Source: Owenia fusiformis
Lineage: Eukaryota; Annelida; Polychaeta; Sabellida; Oweniidae
NCBI GenBank assembly: GCA_903813345.2
Contig: CAIIXF020000006.1
Coordinates: 8,484,989-8,548,988, forward strand
Length of the DNA stretch: 64,000 nucleotides
Reading direction: 5' to 3'
Shown: positions 24,001-51,300 of the stretch, in pieces
Layout: every line of letters starts with the position of its first letter
Position numbering within the stretch: position 1 is the first letter of the stretch
Made by a program: the position numbers and the translations under genes
The notes under the pieces: model-generated
What the model was told of the DNA's origin: nothing
Seen by the model: only the letters and a program-made list of their open reading frames with translations
Databases searched by the model: none

Positions 24001-25330
24001 TTTACATAAGAACCTGGCATAGGCTTCTTATTCACGTCTGATACACAATTAGAGTACCAGTTACGTGGCCTGTTTTGCCAATTTCTTACTTTCTTCTTCT
24101 TTTCTGAAGACTCAAAACCCCTAAATAAATCCATTTACATAAGAACCTGACATAGGCTTCTTATTCACGTCTGATACACAATTAGAGTACCAGTTACGTG
24201 GCCTGTTTTGCCAGTTTCTTACTTTCTTCTTCTTTTCTGAAGACTCAAAACCCTTAAATAAATCCATTTACATAAGAACCTGGTATAGGCTTCTTATTCA
24301 CGACTGATACACAATTAGAGTACCAGTTACGTGGCCTGTTTTGCCAGTTTCTTACTTTCTTATTCTTTTCTGAAGACTCAAAACCCTGAAATAAATCCAT
24401 TTACATAAGAACCTGGTATAGGCTTCTTTTTCACGTCTGATACACAATTAGAGTACCGGTTACGTGGCCTGTTTTGCCAGTTTCTTACTTTCTTCTTCTT
24501 TTCTGAAGACTCAAAACCCTTAAATGAATCCATTTACATAAGAACCTGGCATAGGCTTCTTATTCACGTCTGATACACAATTAGAGTACCAGTTACGTGG
24601 CCTGTTTTGCCAGTTTCTTACTTTCTTCTTCTTTTCTGAAGACTCAAAACCCTTAAGTAAATCGATTTACATAAGAACCTGGCATAGGCTTCTTATTCAC
24701 GTCTGATACACAATTAAGAGTACCAGTTACGTGGCCTGTTTTGCCAGTTTCTTACTTTCTTCTTTTTTCTGAAGACTCAAAACCCTTAAATAAATCCATT
24801 TACATAAGAACCTGGCATAGGCTTCTTATTCACGTCTGATACAAAATTAGATTACCAGTTACGTGACCTGTTTTGCCAGTTTCTTATTTTCTTATTCTTT
24901 TTTTCTTTGAGACTCAAAACCCTCAAATAAATCCATTTGCGTAAGAACCTTTCATTGGATTCTTATTCACGTCTCATACAAAATTAGAATACTAGTACGT
25001 GGCCTGTTTTGCCAGTTTCTTCTTCTTTTTTCTTTTTTTAAAAACTCAAATAACTAAAATAAATCCATTTGCGTAAAAACTTGACAAAGGCTTCTTATTC
25101 ACGACTGATACAAAATAAGAGTACCAGTTATACGTGGCCTGCTTTGCCAGTTTCTTCCTTTCTTCCTTTCTTAAGACTCCAACCCCTTAAATAAATCCAT
25201 TTGCTTAAAAACCTGGCCTTGGCTTTTTATTTACGTCTGATACAAAATAAGAGTAACTTACCAATTACGTGACCTGTTTTTTTTACTTCTTTCTTTTTTT
25301 TCTTAAGACTCAAAACCCTTAAGGTCTCAT
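21030..25330. repeat. Satellite 3, ~132-bp units, about 32 copies
   Basis: Units contain aataaatccatttacataag, aacctggcataggcttctta, gtaccagttacgtggcctgt, ttgccagtttcttactttct and tctgaagactcaaaaccctt, repeating about every 132 bp. Copies between 22,250 and 24,850 are the most alike; both edges are diverged. A longer unit type with an inserted segment (ccaccaacaactgatgtttg ... gccaagtactttgcatggga) appears at about 21,040, 21,240 and 23,125. ORFs on the - strand are repeat artefacts. No gene. Confidence 0.95.
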
Positions 25331-25909
25331 GGTACTTAACAGGAAATGACAAAACTTAACAGGAAGTGATAAATCCATGCTTGATTTTAAATATTTTTGA
25401 ACCAAGATAACAGAGTCCTGTTTTGACCTCCAGTCAGTTTAACTAGTTCTATATCATTTACATGACCAGGATCACAATGTACATGGTCAGAATGACCTTT
25501 AACATGATGAAATAACTTTTTCAGCCCTCTGAAAATGTGACTGAAAAATAATTAAAAGTAGGGGCTTCGGAAAGGTCACTGAACAGAAGATGTTGATTTT
25601 AAGAAAATGTGCCCAATATATTGCTTTCTAGGAATAATATCAATCTACTTTGCATAATCCACCTGAAATTTGTTATTACATTAATGCTGCGTTTTTTAAT
25701 CGCTCGCGACGATGGTTCAGTGCGTAATTTATAGCAATGAGATTTACCCCCAGGTATCAAGAAAAAGCACAAAAACCCGTAGCGAAAATTAAATGGTCGC
25801 ATGCTTTCAACAAAAAAACTCATTCGAGCGCACTAATACTCACATATTTTTGGTAGACATCACGGTTTATTGCAATGAACTCCTGTGGTGCACTAGTAAC
25901 ATACGGAAT
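25331..25909. other. Unique intergenic sequence, no gene seen
   Basis: Sequence between satellite 3 and the GC-rich element. The 74-residue ORF on the - strand (25599-25823) has no recognised domain. Confidence 0.4.
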
Positions 25910-26600
25910 GCCTTGGTCACATAGGCTCCGATTTTCACTACGGCGCCCGGCCGATGAGTATTTTGTTCAAAATCGGCCGGCGAGCCCGGGCATCGTACGG
26001 GCGCCGGGCGATGATCGCCACTCATCGGCCGATTTTTAGACATCGTACGGGCGCCGGCAGAGTTTTATCGCGGAGATAAAAGTTGCCGATGTCTTGGCGA
26101 TTTTTTCTCAACCAAACTCATCGGTACCTACCCGGCCGTGTCCCGTCCGGTCATCGTACGATTATCTTACGGCGCCCGGTGGCATCGCACGGTCATCTTG
26201 GGATTTTGCGTGCTGATTTGTTTGATAAATCTTAATAATGATTACTTATAAAGTGATATAAAGGTTCTAAAAATAATGAGGTAAGGAATTGTAATTACTA
26301 CACACTGTCAGAGATTTTTTATAAAACAAATTGAACGATTAGGCTTACTGTAAAACAATGACACACATTTGAATGGCTGGGTGGGTGGGTTGATCTAATC
26401 GTTCTTATATATTGACATTAATCGTGTATGTCTGTCATACACATTGAATAGAGTGATACATTTTTATACGTATATTCACTCATGCATATACCATTACAAA
26501 TCATTTATTTTAAAAATCTTCTGACTGATTTTGTGAGTACAGTATTTTGAAGGGTCGCAATTTTAATACGAAGTTCACCCTCTCAATAATTACAGTTAAA

Positions 26601-26987
26601 ATGCCAAAGGCTTAGGATAGAGGGGATAAGGCCAATGGGCCATATATGAGGAAGGCCTTGGGAAGACAGATGGAAAAAGACAATAACAATGCCAGTGAGC
26701 TAGCGGATGATGGGGATTTAGATGTGTCTAGGACAGAGGGTACTCCACTTGAAATAGAAGAAAAATTTGCCAATTTCTTTGAAGATAGGTCATATTTTTA
26801 TGACCAAACAAATTCTCTTTTCGAGAACAGACAAAAGAAAGATGCATAAATATGGACTTTTGCTAATAGTATCGGATGGACAGGTAGACATAGTATCTGT
26901 TTATATGAAAGATCTAAAAATCAGGTCAGGGTGCACTTGAAAAGACCACGTGCAGTATGGCAATTAAGTGATTTTAGACGGTCATAA
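26601..26987 (+). pseudogene. MADF-like (Myb/SANT-type) ORF with in-frame stops
   Basis: From ATG 26601 one frame reads MPKA*DRGDKANGPYMRKAL ... EEKFANFFEDRSYFYDQTNS ... RQKKDA*IWTFANSIGWTG, with TAG at 26613-26615 and TAA at 26850-26852, until a TAA at 26985. The FFEDRxYFYDxTxxxFxNxQKKD...FAxSIGWTG pattern resembles MADF-type DNA-binding domains, which often accompany PIF/Harbinger-type transposases; this is by recall. With two in-frame stops it is a decayed copy. Its last part overlaps a repeat also found at 28690-28917. Confidence 0.5.
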
Positions 26988-27200
26988 CTTTCACCATAAG
27001 TACTTTCTGGGCATAAATACAGTGTTTTTATTAAAACAATGTGCTTTCTTTCAATTGGATTACCCATGATAGTACTGAAAAATATCGATCAAACAATTTG
27101 AAAAATTATGAATAGGGACCCCATGTCAGCATTTTTTCTAAACATTGAACCTATTTACTCGAAAAGAGGATCTTCTTTTTCTGATTTTTATTGCATGAAA
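26943..27200 (+). repeat. Interspersed repeat, copy a
   Basis: The block from acgtgcagtatggcaa through gattttagacggtcat to gaggatcttctttttctgat matches 28290-28490 in direct orientation (partial) and 28690-28917 in inverted orientation. Confidence 0.65.
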
Positions 27201-27568
27201 ACATTATTATCCTGGAAGTCCTGTCTATCGAAGTATTTCGTTTTCGAATCTTGCATTCACGCCATGTGGAACAGTCATACTGGGTCATACAAGAATTTAG
27301 TATAAATCTAGAGGCCTGCAGATCGACCGATGTCCTGGCGGGTGCCGTACGGCCATCGGCAGATAGCCTTGCGATACCCGTGCGATGTCTTTCAGATTCA
27401 TTGAATTGATTGCGGGCGCCGATGACTGTACTAATGTGACCATACTCACGATTAGATCAAGACATCGGTGAAAACTCACCGGCGCCCGGTCGATTTAGAA
27501 GTCGGCCGATGACCACTCATCGGCCGGCGCCCGGCGGCTATGTGACCTAGGCATTATGCCTTGGTTAT

Positions 27569-27705
27569 GCCTGGGTCACATTTGCTCCGATCCATCGGCC
27601 GGCGCCCGCCCGATTGAGTGTTTTGTTCAATATTGTACTCAATTTTGAACAAAATACTCAATCGGCCGGGCGCCGTAGTGAAAATCGGAGCAAATGTGAC
27701 CAAGG
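27569..27705. mobile_element. GCCTTGGTCACAT-family MITE, hairpin copy (137 bp)
   Basis: The left arm gcctgggtcacatttgctcc, ggcgcccgcccgattgagtg is the near-perfect reverse complement of the right arm (ccgattgagt equivalents, cggccgggcgccgtagtgaa, aatcggagcaaatgtgacca, aggc). Almost the entire element is stem, with centre near 27638. Same family as the ends of 25910-27552 and the diverged copy at 46916-47050. Confidence 0.85.
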
Positions 27706-28289
27706 CATTACTCGACAAGTTTGACACATCGTAATTAGCGGTGTAGGTTAAGTGCGCTTGGATGAACTAGCCTACTTTTGTTGAAAATGTGTGAGCATGT
27801 GATTTTGCAATGCATGGGCTCATTGTTCTTCTTCGTGCCTAGTGGGAATCTATCTTATCTTAAGATCTTCAAAGATCTTATCTATCTTACCTTGTAAAGG
27901 TTTGCTAAAGCTGGACTGACTGTCACGGAATTCCTCTCTTGCTTGGATATTTAATTTATGAGCTCCAATGTTTATTATGGTAACATATGTTTCTAGCCAC
28001 GTGATTATTAATGGCGTAACAGCCATTGTTGACTTATGACGTTGTTACACCAAATGTAATGTAATATGACGCCATATACAGCCCATGCTTCTATGGATAC
28101 GGTTATATTTGTTTTGCATTGCATCATTGAATCTCCATGTTTCGAGTTCAGAAAAGCTTATAAAATGTTGGGTGTAATCTGGGAATACGAAACCTTGGGA
28201 TTTTAATCCAGGGTATAATTTAGAATTTCATGCATTTTAAGAGGGTTTTGTAATGTCGACTGTATCAAAACAAAACGAGGCCGTTTTTG
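27706..28289. other. Unique intergenic sequence, no gene seen
   Basis: No coding signal recognised; ORFs are short and A+T-biased. Confidence 0.4.
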
Positions 28290-28917
28290 AAAAACAGCAT
28301 TAATACAGTGGTTTCAATTAAAACATTATGTTTTCTTTCCTTGTGTTCAGTCTGATAGTAAAATATCAATCGAACAATTAATTCGAAAAAATATGAATAG
28401 GGAGGATGTCAACATTTTTTCAAAATGCTGGGACCTATTAACTCAAAAGAGGATCTTCTTTTTCCGATTTTTATTGCATGAACAAGGGGTCTAAAATTTC
28501 TTCAAAGGTAGAATTGTATTGAAAGTCTAGTTATGAAGATATCAATTTTCGATGACCAAAATTATGTTGAAAACAATGGAAAGCACGAGTTTTCCTTATG
28601 GGAAAATGACATGTGATATGTGGTTTTTAACTTTAATGCATTTCAATGCCTATCCCCTTTTCAGAAATTGTTAATATAGTGTAGAAGAAACTTTCGATAT
28701 GTTTAAATTGAGAAAAACAAGATCCTCTTTTAAGAAAATGAAAAACAACAAACATTTTTTAAAAGTGCCAAGGTGGGGGTACAGCTAATCAAGAAAAAAC
28801 ATGTTGTTTAAATAAAATAAAATAAACACTGTATATATGGCCAGAAAGTACTCCTGGTGAAATATATGACCGTCTAAAATCACTTGCCATACTGCACATG
28901 GACCGATTAAGATATCC
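28290..28917. repeat. Interspersed repeat, copies b (+) and c (-)
   Basis: 28290-28490 repeats the 27000-27200 block (aaaagaggatcttcttttt, gatttttattgcatgaa). 28690-28917 repeats 26943-27190 in the opposite orientation (aagatcctctttt, gaccgtctaaaatcactt, gccatactgcacatgg). Copies b and c thus face each other and may be the arms of one element about 630 bp long. Confidence 0.6.
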
Positions 28918-29623
28918 TGGGAATATTTTATTCCAAGAGATATTTTACCTTTTTCGATGACATCGGTGACAATGGACTCATCACAGCTACTTTCTGGAAT
29001 ATTTCTACGAGTTCGAGACGCGTGTGCTCCATGTGTTTATTCATTGATCTTTCAGTTATTCGTCATGAGGCAGTTTAGTTCTATTTTGTAAAACCTAGGA
29101 TCCTCGGTAAAACCTGGAAATACTAAACTGATTTTATTCCAAGGTAGGCCTAGGCCTACTCTTCATTTTAGCTTTTTTGTTCTTGAAGATAGTAGTGTTT
29201 ATCATGGAAACGACTAAATTAATGTTTCCAAGCACGTGATTATGTGCATGATGATGAAACACATAGCTCTCCTATGACGTTTTCACACATATGATGCATT
29301 GGTCATGACATCATCTTGTTGTATTCGTAACCGGTTTCTTTGGATACTGCAGATTGTTTTGCCAGTAAGAGTTATGAAACAGTTTTTGACCATGCTTTGC
29401 CAGTGTCCTTCTGATCAGATTATGTCTGATTTGTTCATCTACCAAAAATTGATATATTCACTTTGGCCTAATATGGAGATTAAGACGATTTTTAAAACGT
29501 GTAAGCTTACGTGAACGTGTAGAATTATAGTCCTCTGTACATTTTTTTGATTTTACACGCTCAAGTACAGGTTATCTTAAAACGTAACTTATCCTCTCCA
29601 GTTAAAAAGAGGTGCGTAACCCC
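28918..29623. other. Unique intergenic sequence, no gene seen
   Basis: No recognised gene. The word cctaggatcctcggtaaaac at about 29,095 is preceded by a similar gtaaaac, a minor local repeat. Confidence 0.35.
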
Positions 29624-30421
29624 CTATCACACCAAACTAGTTCTTACCCGTTCTTGCCAGTCCTACGAAAACGTCGTAAAACGGACTCAATCTGGCTGGT
29701 CGGGAAATATGTCTAAAATAATTAGCTACTTCGTTCATAAACAGTCTTCAATACGTCCATCTCATTCGCAGTTCGTTCAGGCCGCACCGGGTCGTTGTGC
29801 AACGTCGTGTAACGCGTCCCTTAGTCCAGAAGGTCATCATGAACTGATTACAGAACGGTATGGTCGCCATCGAATTTTGAATCGATTCAAAATTCTAAAA
29901 TCACCTTCCCGTCTGAGAACGTTCATGAAGTTCGTAAATAGACCTTAGAAAGTTGCAGCTACGTTCATTCCGTTCGCACAGAGTTTAAAACCAGTTTTGA
30001 CGAATGCAGTGACAACTTGCTTGGTGTGATAGCTATATTTTTGCTAACTCGTTCATAAGCAGTCTTTAATACGTTCTTAGTCAGTTTAAACCAGTTTGCA
30101 ATTAGTTCTACCTCGTTCTCAATACGTCCTCAGACAGTTCAACTCGTTGTAAAAACGTCTCTATAGTAGGATTGAAGTACGACGGTTCCGTTCGTAGTAC
30201 GTCCAGCTCATCGTTAGTACGTTGTCACTCGTTCTTATTGTAGAACGTGACGACCACGAGAACATTTTGAGCATGTTCTAAGTTCTAGAGGACCTACCCG
30301 TTCGAGTACGTTCGATGAAGTTTGTAAATAGATCCCAAACGGTTTTAAGTACGTCCAGTCCGTTCGTACACAGTTGAAGCCCGTCTTCGAGAACGTATTG
30401 AGAACTAGTTTGGTGTGATAG
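29624..30421 (+). mobile_element. CTATCACACC-ended element, copy 2 (798 bp)
   Basis: Ends ctatcacaccaaactagttc and gaactagtttggtgtgatag are the same TIRs as copy 1 at 16838-17377, and the two copies lie in opposite orientation. A further gcttggtgtgatagc end-like word sits inside at 30019-30033. About 250 bp between there and 30240 is extra compared with copy 1, so this copy is either less deleted or a fusion of two tandem copies. The + strand ORF (29547-29948) contains ITERYGRHRIL as in copy 1. Confidence 0.8.
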
Positions 30422-33400
30422 GCTAGTAGGGTTACGTTACGTATATACAACGTACCTGCCTATTATACGCAAAAAAGTCATATGAACCTTCGAGTTTAAA
30501 AAAAAATTACAAATATATATTTCTCCTTATAAATAACATAGTCTACATATAAAGTATCAAAAGTAAAGAACTTTTCTTGATAGTAGTCCGAGAATTCCCA
30601 ACAAATCAGTTCAACTTTAAAACGTAGAAACATCCCTGGAAACAGATGAATTCCTCATACGGTTTTGCTGGAAACCTATAGACAAGACGAAAAGTTAGAT
30701 GCCGCCCGCCCGCCAGACCAACAATATCGTACCTTTTTAAGGTGCGATAAAAACAATTCAAGTACTCTTTATCCAGTAAGTCAACAAACTAAACTATTCT
30801 GGTATTAGAAAATGTCATCATTATTTTCATCTGTAAATACAATTATAAATAATTTAAGATGTGACAACTATTAACAAAATTCATATGACATCTATGTGAG
30901 CACTAAGGAGTTTGAGATACACTGAACAGTTAACAGGATGCTTGTATTTAATACTCGTGAAGGAATTGTACTTATGAATGAATGTATTGTTGCAGTGAAT
31001 ATTTGTATATGAAGTGAGATGAATACAATCACTGTCATCAATACATCGCCTGTACTTAGATGAATCCATCGCTTATTTTGTGATGCATACACTAAATAAA
31101 TTGCATTAAGTAAACTCCTTGTATTGCCACAAGTGTATAACATGAATTGCAATGAATATAGTTGTGGTGAACTTATTTAAAGCATTGCAAATAATTAATG
31201 TATGTGAATGCATTACACAAAGTTTGTATTCCAAATTACAATGACAATTGCATACTTGTAGTGGAAACATTGTATAAAAATCTATTGGCTCATTCTACTC
31301 TTTAATGTGGTTTACAATACAAAAACAAAATTAATACTGTATATTAAGCAATGTACCTTGGTCAATCACACTTCAGTTCATTAGTGCAAACAAAAATCAC
31401 TTCTTGATTCATACACTGAAAATATTAAATATTAATTTCCAGCAAGTACAGTGATTTATATCATTATTGTATACTTTTCAAATTTTTGGGAAATCAAAAC
31501 ACTGTTTGCATGTTCAATGATAGATCCGAATCTGCTATTGTCTTGTTTGAAGAGCAAAATGTCACTTAAATTAAATCATATTAGTACATCAACACAAATG
31601 TGATGCACATTACTTAAGGAGATTATGTACAGTATGCAACATAATTATTGAATTAAAATGAAGGACCTGCCCAAGCATTTTGGTATTTTACAAATAACAA
31701 ATACACAGAGTATAACATGCCCCCCCCATCTTTGGGGAAACCTGTTTAAACAGTAATTGGCACGACCACCATTCACATGTTCTCAAAACATACAAAATAT
31801 TTTTACTGCCATCAAACGAGGTGTGTGCGCACTGCTTCAAGACAAAATAAAAGGTCAAGCTAAGGAATGGCATTACCAATTGCAATGTTTCTCTCCTATA
31901 TCTGTTTATTAGAATGAAAATATCAGAAGGACAGTAGTGAATCTGAATTAATGAACTGAAGTCCATTTAGTTTTGTATATCAAAAAAGCAGATGAGAAAT
32001 ATTTGATGTTTCTCATTTATTCTCATTTTGCCATCCCAAATCACCAATACATGTACATGTTATTTCTTAAATACACACTGCAAATGTAATTCTTAGGTTT
32101 CTATATTGTAAGTTTATTAAATTTGGCAAATTGGAGTTGCATCACGATCAGCATCATCTCCAACATTTCTAAACTATACTCCAAGTTCATCATGTCATGG
32201 TTGGAATGTCTTAAAGGGTAATACTTTGAGACTTGGAAAATACAAGATATCCAGAATTTCCACCACTGTGGTTGAAATATCCATTATCGATCAATTCCTA
32301 GTCAGATGTGAAAACTCAAGACATCTTGCATTTAATATTGCATATTGCATTGAAAAGTAGACTGAAGTTGTAAAAGAAAATCCGAAATAGTATATTTAAT
32401 AAAAATGTAACAATCATTATTAAGGGTTTCATTACTGAGATATTTGAGCATGAAATGAAACATGTTCCCCTATTTCGATTTAAAAATGGTACCCCAATAT
32501 CAAAGCGATACCCTTTAAGATAGAAACTAGATAATGGTATCAGGTCACGTTGACCTGATTTGGTTAATGCTTCATAAAGGATGTGAATTAAGCAAGACAC
32601 AGCCCCTTTTCCACATCATGTTCAAAACATATAGAGTAAAACCTAACATGTTAACAACATAGTGCATGTGTATGTAACACTCAAATATGAAAGGACCAGG
32701 TATGGTATGAAAAATGATTTTAGACAGTCAAATATGAAACCATTTTCTTTTCATAAATATGACATTTCTCATCTAAATAATGTCTTTCCTCCAAGTAAGA
32801 TCCCTATGATATTAAAAAGTTATATCAATTCAACCCTGAAATCTTAAGTTTCAGCTGTTAGACATACATCAACTCAAAATGAAATAAAGACATCATATCA
32901 TATCATGAATCATTTGCCATACCATGTCTAGTTCTTTTAAACTCAAGAGTTGTGTTCACACTAAAGAGGTTTCTCTGAATATTCATCATAATGCTGTAAG
33001 GTTGAAGAAGTATGACAATTTCATTTATTATGCATTATACCTGACATTTACACTAAATCTGCAAAACTGTGCCAAGATGTGAGAGGTGAGAATTTTACGA
33101 TGTTTCACAAAACAACATTTGACTGTACACATATACAGAGCCAAGTATCAAGCTCTATTATACAAGGGGTGATCTAGAATTTCTCTTGGAAGTTTGAAGA
33201 TATCATTCCTACTTTGGATTGGCTTTAGCATAATATGATTTTCTTGTTTGAGGCATGATTACAACAAAAAATAATGAAAATAACAAAAATTAATTACAAT
33301 ATCTCCAACAGACTGTATATAATATAACAAAAATAGTTGACCACATCATTAAAATGACATATTAGTACAAAACACGCATTCATACATACATATAAATTAT

Positions 33401-33439
33401 TCATGTAAACTTAATTTTTAATTCATACAAACATTCACT
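30422..33439 (-). other. 3' flank and probable 3' UTR of the Abl gene
   Basis: A+T-rich sequence without a supported gene downstream (on the - strand) of the Abl stop codon. The first AATAAA on the - strand after the stop is at 33029-33024, about 410 nt downstream, a candidate polyadenylation signal; others occur further on. ORFs here are short, with no family features. Length and conservation of the UTR cannot be judged without transcripts. Confidence 0.4.
33024..33029 (-). terminator. Candidate polyadenylation signal of Abl
   Basis: AATAAA on the - strand about 410 nt after the Abl stop codon, the first such hexamer downstream. In A+T-rich sequence this hexamer is expected often by chance, so it is only a candidate. 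Confidence 0.3.
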
Positions 33440-48376
<14,937 letters not shown>

Positions 48377-51300
48377 CTGAAAATACAGAATATAAAACAT
48401 GAACACTGATTAAGTGAAATAACATTATCAGTCTTGTGTATCGAGCATATGTGTTATACAAAGTAAAATGAAAGCTTGTATTTGTGACCAGTATCATTTT
48501 GGACAATAGCATCAATAAACGACATACACCTAATGTATGTATTATGTTTTGTTACAGGTCAAATCACATACAGTAGGATGTGGGTTAAGCTTCAACATAT
48601 TATATATATATATACCATTACCAACCTGTGTTAAAGACACAGATGAAACAGATAATAATCATATAGAAGAATATAACATATAAAAACAGATGCTATTGAA
48701 GATTGCTTCATCGAACATAGCAGACTTGTATAAATAAAGAGAAATCTGAGCAACCTATTATGAGAAATTACCAAGTACGAAAGAGGAAGCGAATGATATC
48801 AATATTCAAAATCATAAGAACTCCTAAAATCATTAACTTGGCATATTTTCAAAAATGAAAATGGTAGAGGCTTGGAGATATATTTTTGCACAGTATGAAC
48901 TTTGTTTTTGTAAACTGGTATCTATATGATAAACTAGGTTACCCAACTGTGATCAAGAAAGCCCAGCAAGATATTCCTGCAAGCATTCATTCATGTTTGA
49001 TTTCACTTTCAGCAAACAATTCAACCCAATTATCTTCACCAGATCTGGAGGACTTAAAACATATGTGCTCCTGGTAGAGAGTGTAATTAAGGTAGCTAAC
49101 AGAGAGACTGTTAGAAGAGGAGAGGTATGTAATGACATTGAACTTTGTAACCATGGTAATTGTAAAATTAAGTAACCATGGTGATGGGAGGGCTGGATAA
49201 TCATGGGAACTGGGGAACAGGATATCCTTATTATATTTTTTTAATTGGATCATGCCTCTATCTATCATAATGGTATGTATTTACTGTTCCTTATTTTTCA
49301 GAAGAGGTTGAAACAATCCTGCCAGTATTTGTTACCATTAGATAAACATTCCTGATTTTTTTCGGTTTTAAGATTACTCAAAACAAATATAGTGTTTAAA
49401 TAACAATGCTAAAAATGAAAATAAGTTATTAATAAGTGGTTTCATGCCAAATGAAATCACCTGTTATTTTGGTTTAGTAGGACCAAGTGACATCTTTCAT
49501 TCAACAATAAATTCAATAGTTAAAACCCTTACAATTGAATTTGTTAAGCACAGATACTAGTTTTCTGCATGAAAAAAAATCAAAATTCTGCAAATCATTC
49601 TGCAAGAAAAAAAGCAAATTCTGCAAGGAGAAAATCGAAATTCTGCACAAATTTTCAAAAAAGTCCAAATTCTGCAATCTTTTAAAACACAAACCTATCG
49701 ATCGAAAACGGAAACGGAAGTCAGCTACTTTCTAGGTAAGAACTGCGCGTCATTAGTGAACTCGCTTTAGCGAATTTAAACGTGATAGAATGTTAAATTT
49801 CACGGTGAATTCGTACTTGTACTCAATAATGATTGATTGTTGGACATAAACAGACACTCTTCAAATACCCCGCAAAGGTAGGAGATCGTAAAATATGTAA
49901 TTTCTGGAAATTCTGGTAATTCCGCGGGATTTTCATGAAAATCAGGGATTCTGCAAAAAATTGAAGTTTTGTCAAATTCCGTCCACGCCGCGGAATTACG
50001 GAATACTAGTATCTATGGTTAAGTGGCAGTGCCTAGTAATTTTGACACATATGTTTGACATTTTAGAGTAAAAAGACTGGTCATATGGTTCCCATTGTTT
50101 AACATCTACATGCAGGATTAATATTATCAAGAATAGTGCTTTATGAAGAAGATAAATAAGATATAAAAGAAAACCCCTCTAATTAATCCTTATTCCCCAT
50201 TCTACCAAAAGTGCTACATATAAGGTATTTATTATTCCTTAGAGAGATACTAGAAACATAACAGAGAAATCTTACATATAAGAAAATTTGATCATTACAT
50301 GATTATGTTCAAATTCTCCACTCTGCACTCATTCTGTTCTACAGTGTTTGAAGCAGCTGTTGAGTCTTGGAGCAAGTCTATGCTTTCATCAGACAGAAGG
50401 TTATATGTATCCACACTGTTACATGGTGCAAGGTACTCTTCCCAAGAGCGAATAAATATCATATCCACTCTTTCTTTTTAATCTTAAATGTTATCTAACT
50501 TATTTCTACTGGGAGATTTTCCTTTTAGGCCAAAATGATGCCTCTTGGGCCATACTTTCTAAAATAGGCCTCACTTTTGAGAAAATGGGCTCTCTTAAAA
50601 GTCATGCTTCAATTTTTTTTGAAAATATATGACAGCTTACTCAAACAAAAAGCAGCCCTCGGTTATTTCTAAAAAAATTCAGCCCTACCCATGTCAATTT
50701 CCTGATCCTCAGTCGCTGTTTACTTAACAATTAAACTTGAGATTATGTGAACCATTTCTGCCTCATACACTTAATTTCATATCTAAGAGCTAGGTTGCAT
50801 CAAATCTGCAAATCACCTGTAGTAGTAAGAGGAATGATTAGAATCTGATAGTGATTCAGAGTACAAACAGGTTATAACAACCGGGGAGGGCATGATGATT
50901 TGTTGAGGTAAGGTAAATAAGCAGATGTAACCCAGAATAAACAAGTAAGACTTGGTGCAAACAACAAGATTGTGTCTTCCTACAAGATAACTGCTTCCCT
51001 ACAAGATAACCCTAACTCCTGTGTGCATCTTCTACGCAGTTTTTATATTTTAAAAACATGGAGAACATAGTTCAGACAAATAAATCGGGAAGAATAAATT
51101 AAATGGGTAATATTGCATTTATTAGGGAATCATGTATCTAGGGTCTAAATTTTATTGAGGCCAAAATAAGGGTTGCCTAAAATCCAACTGATACTACATG
51201 TTGATCTGGGAATGCATTAGTAGGCTTTGTTGGAAAGGGGGGACATTTTGAAAATAAAACCTGAGGTAAAGATTCTAAATACAGGTAGGGGGCATCTTGA

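Larger units (their letters stand above)
25910..27552. mobile_element. GC-rich inverted-repeat element, GCCTTGGTCACAT family, large copy (1.64 kb)
   Basis: The left end gccttggtcacataggctcc with tacggcgcccggccgatgag is repeated in inverted form at the right end (ggcgcccggcggctatgtga, cctaggc). Subterminal blocks (25,940-26,190 and 27,330-27,540) are strikingly GC-rich, full of GGCGCC, CGGCCG and CATCG words, against an A+T-rich middle. A broken MADF-like ORF lies inside. Smaller relatives are at 27569-27705 and 46916-47050. Transposon class not determined. Confidence 0.7.

Noticed and set aside
21030-25330. Possible CRISPR-like array
   Set aside because: Whole units repeat without unique spacers, the genome is eukaryotic and no cas-like genes exist; this is a satellite.
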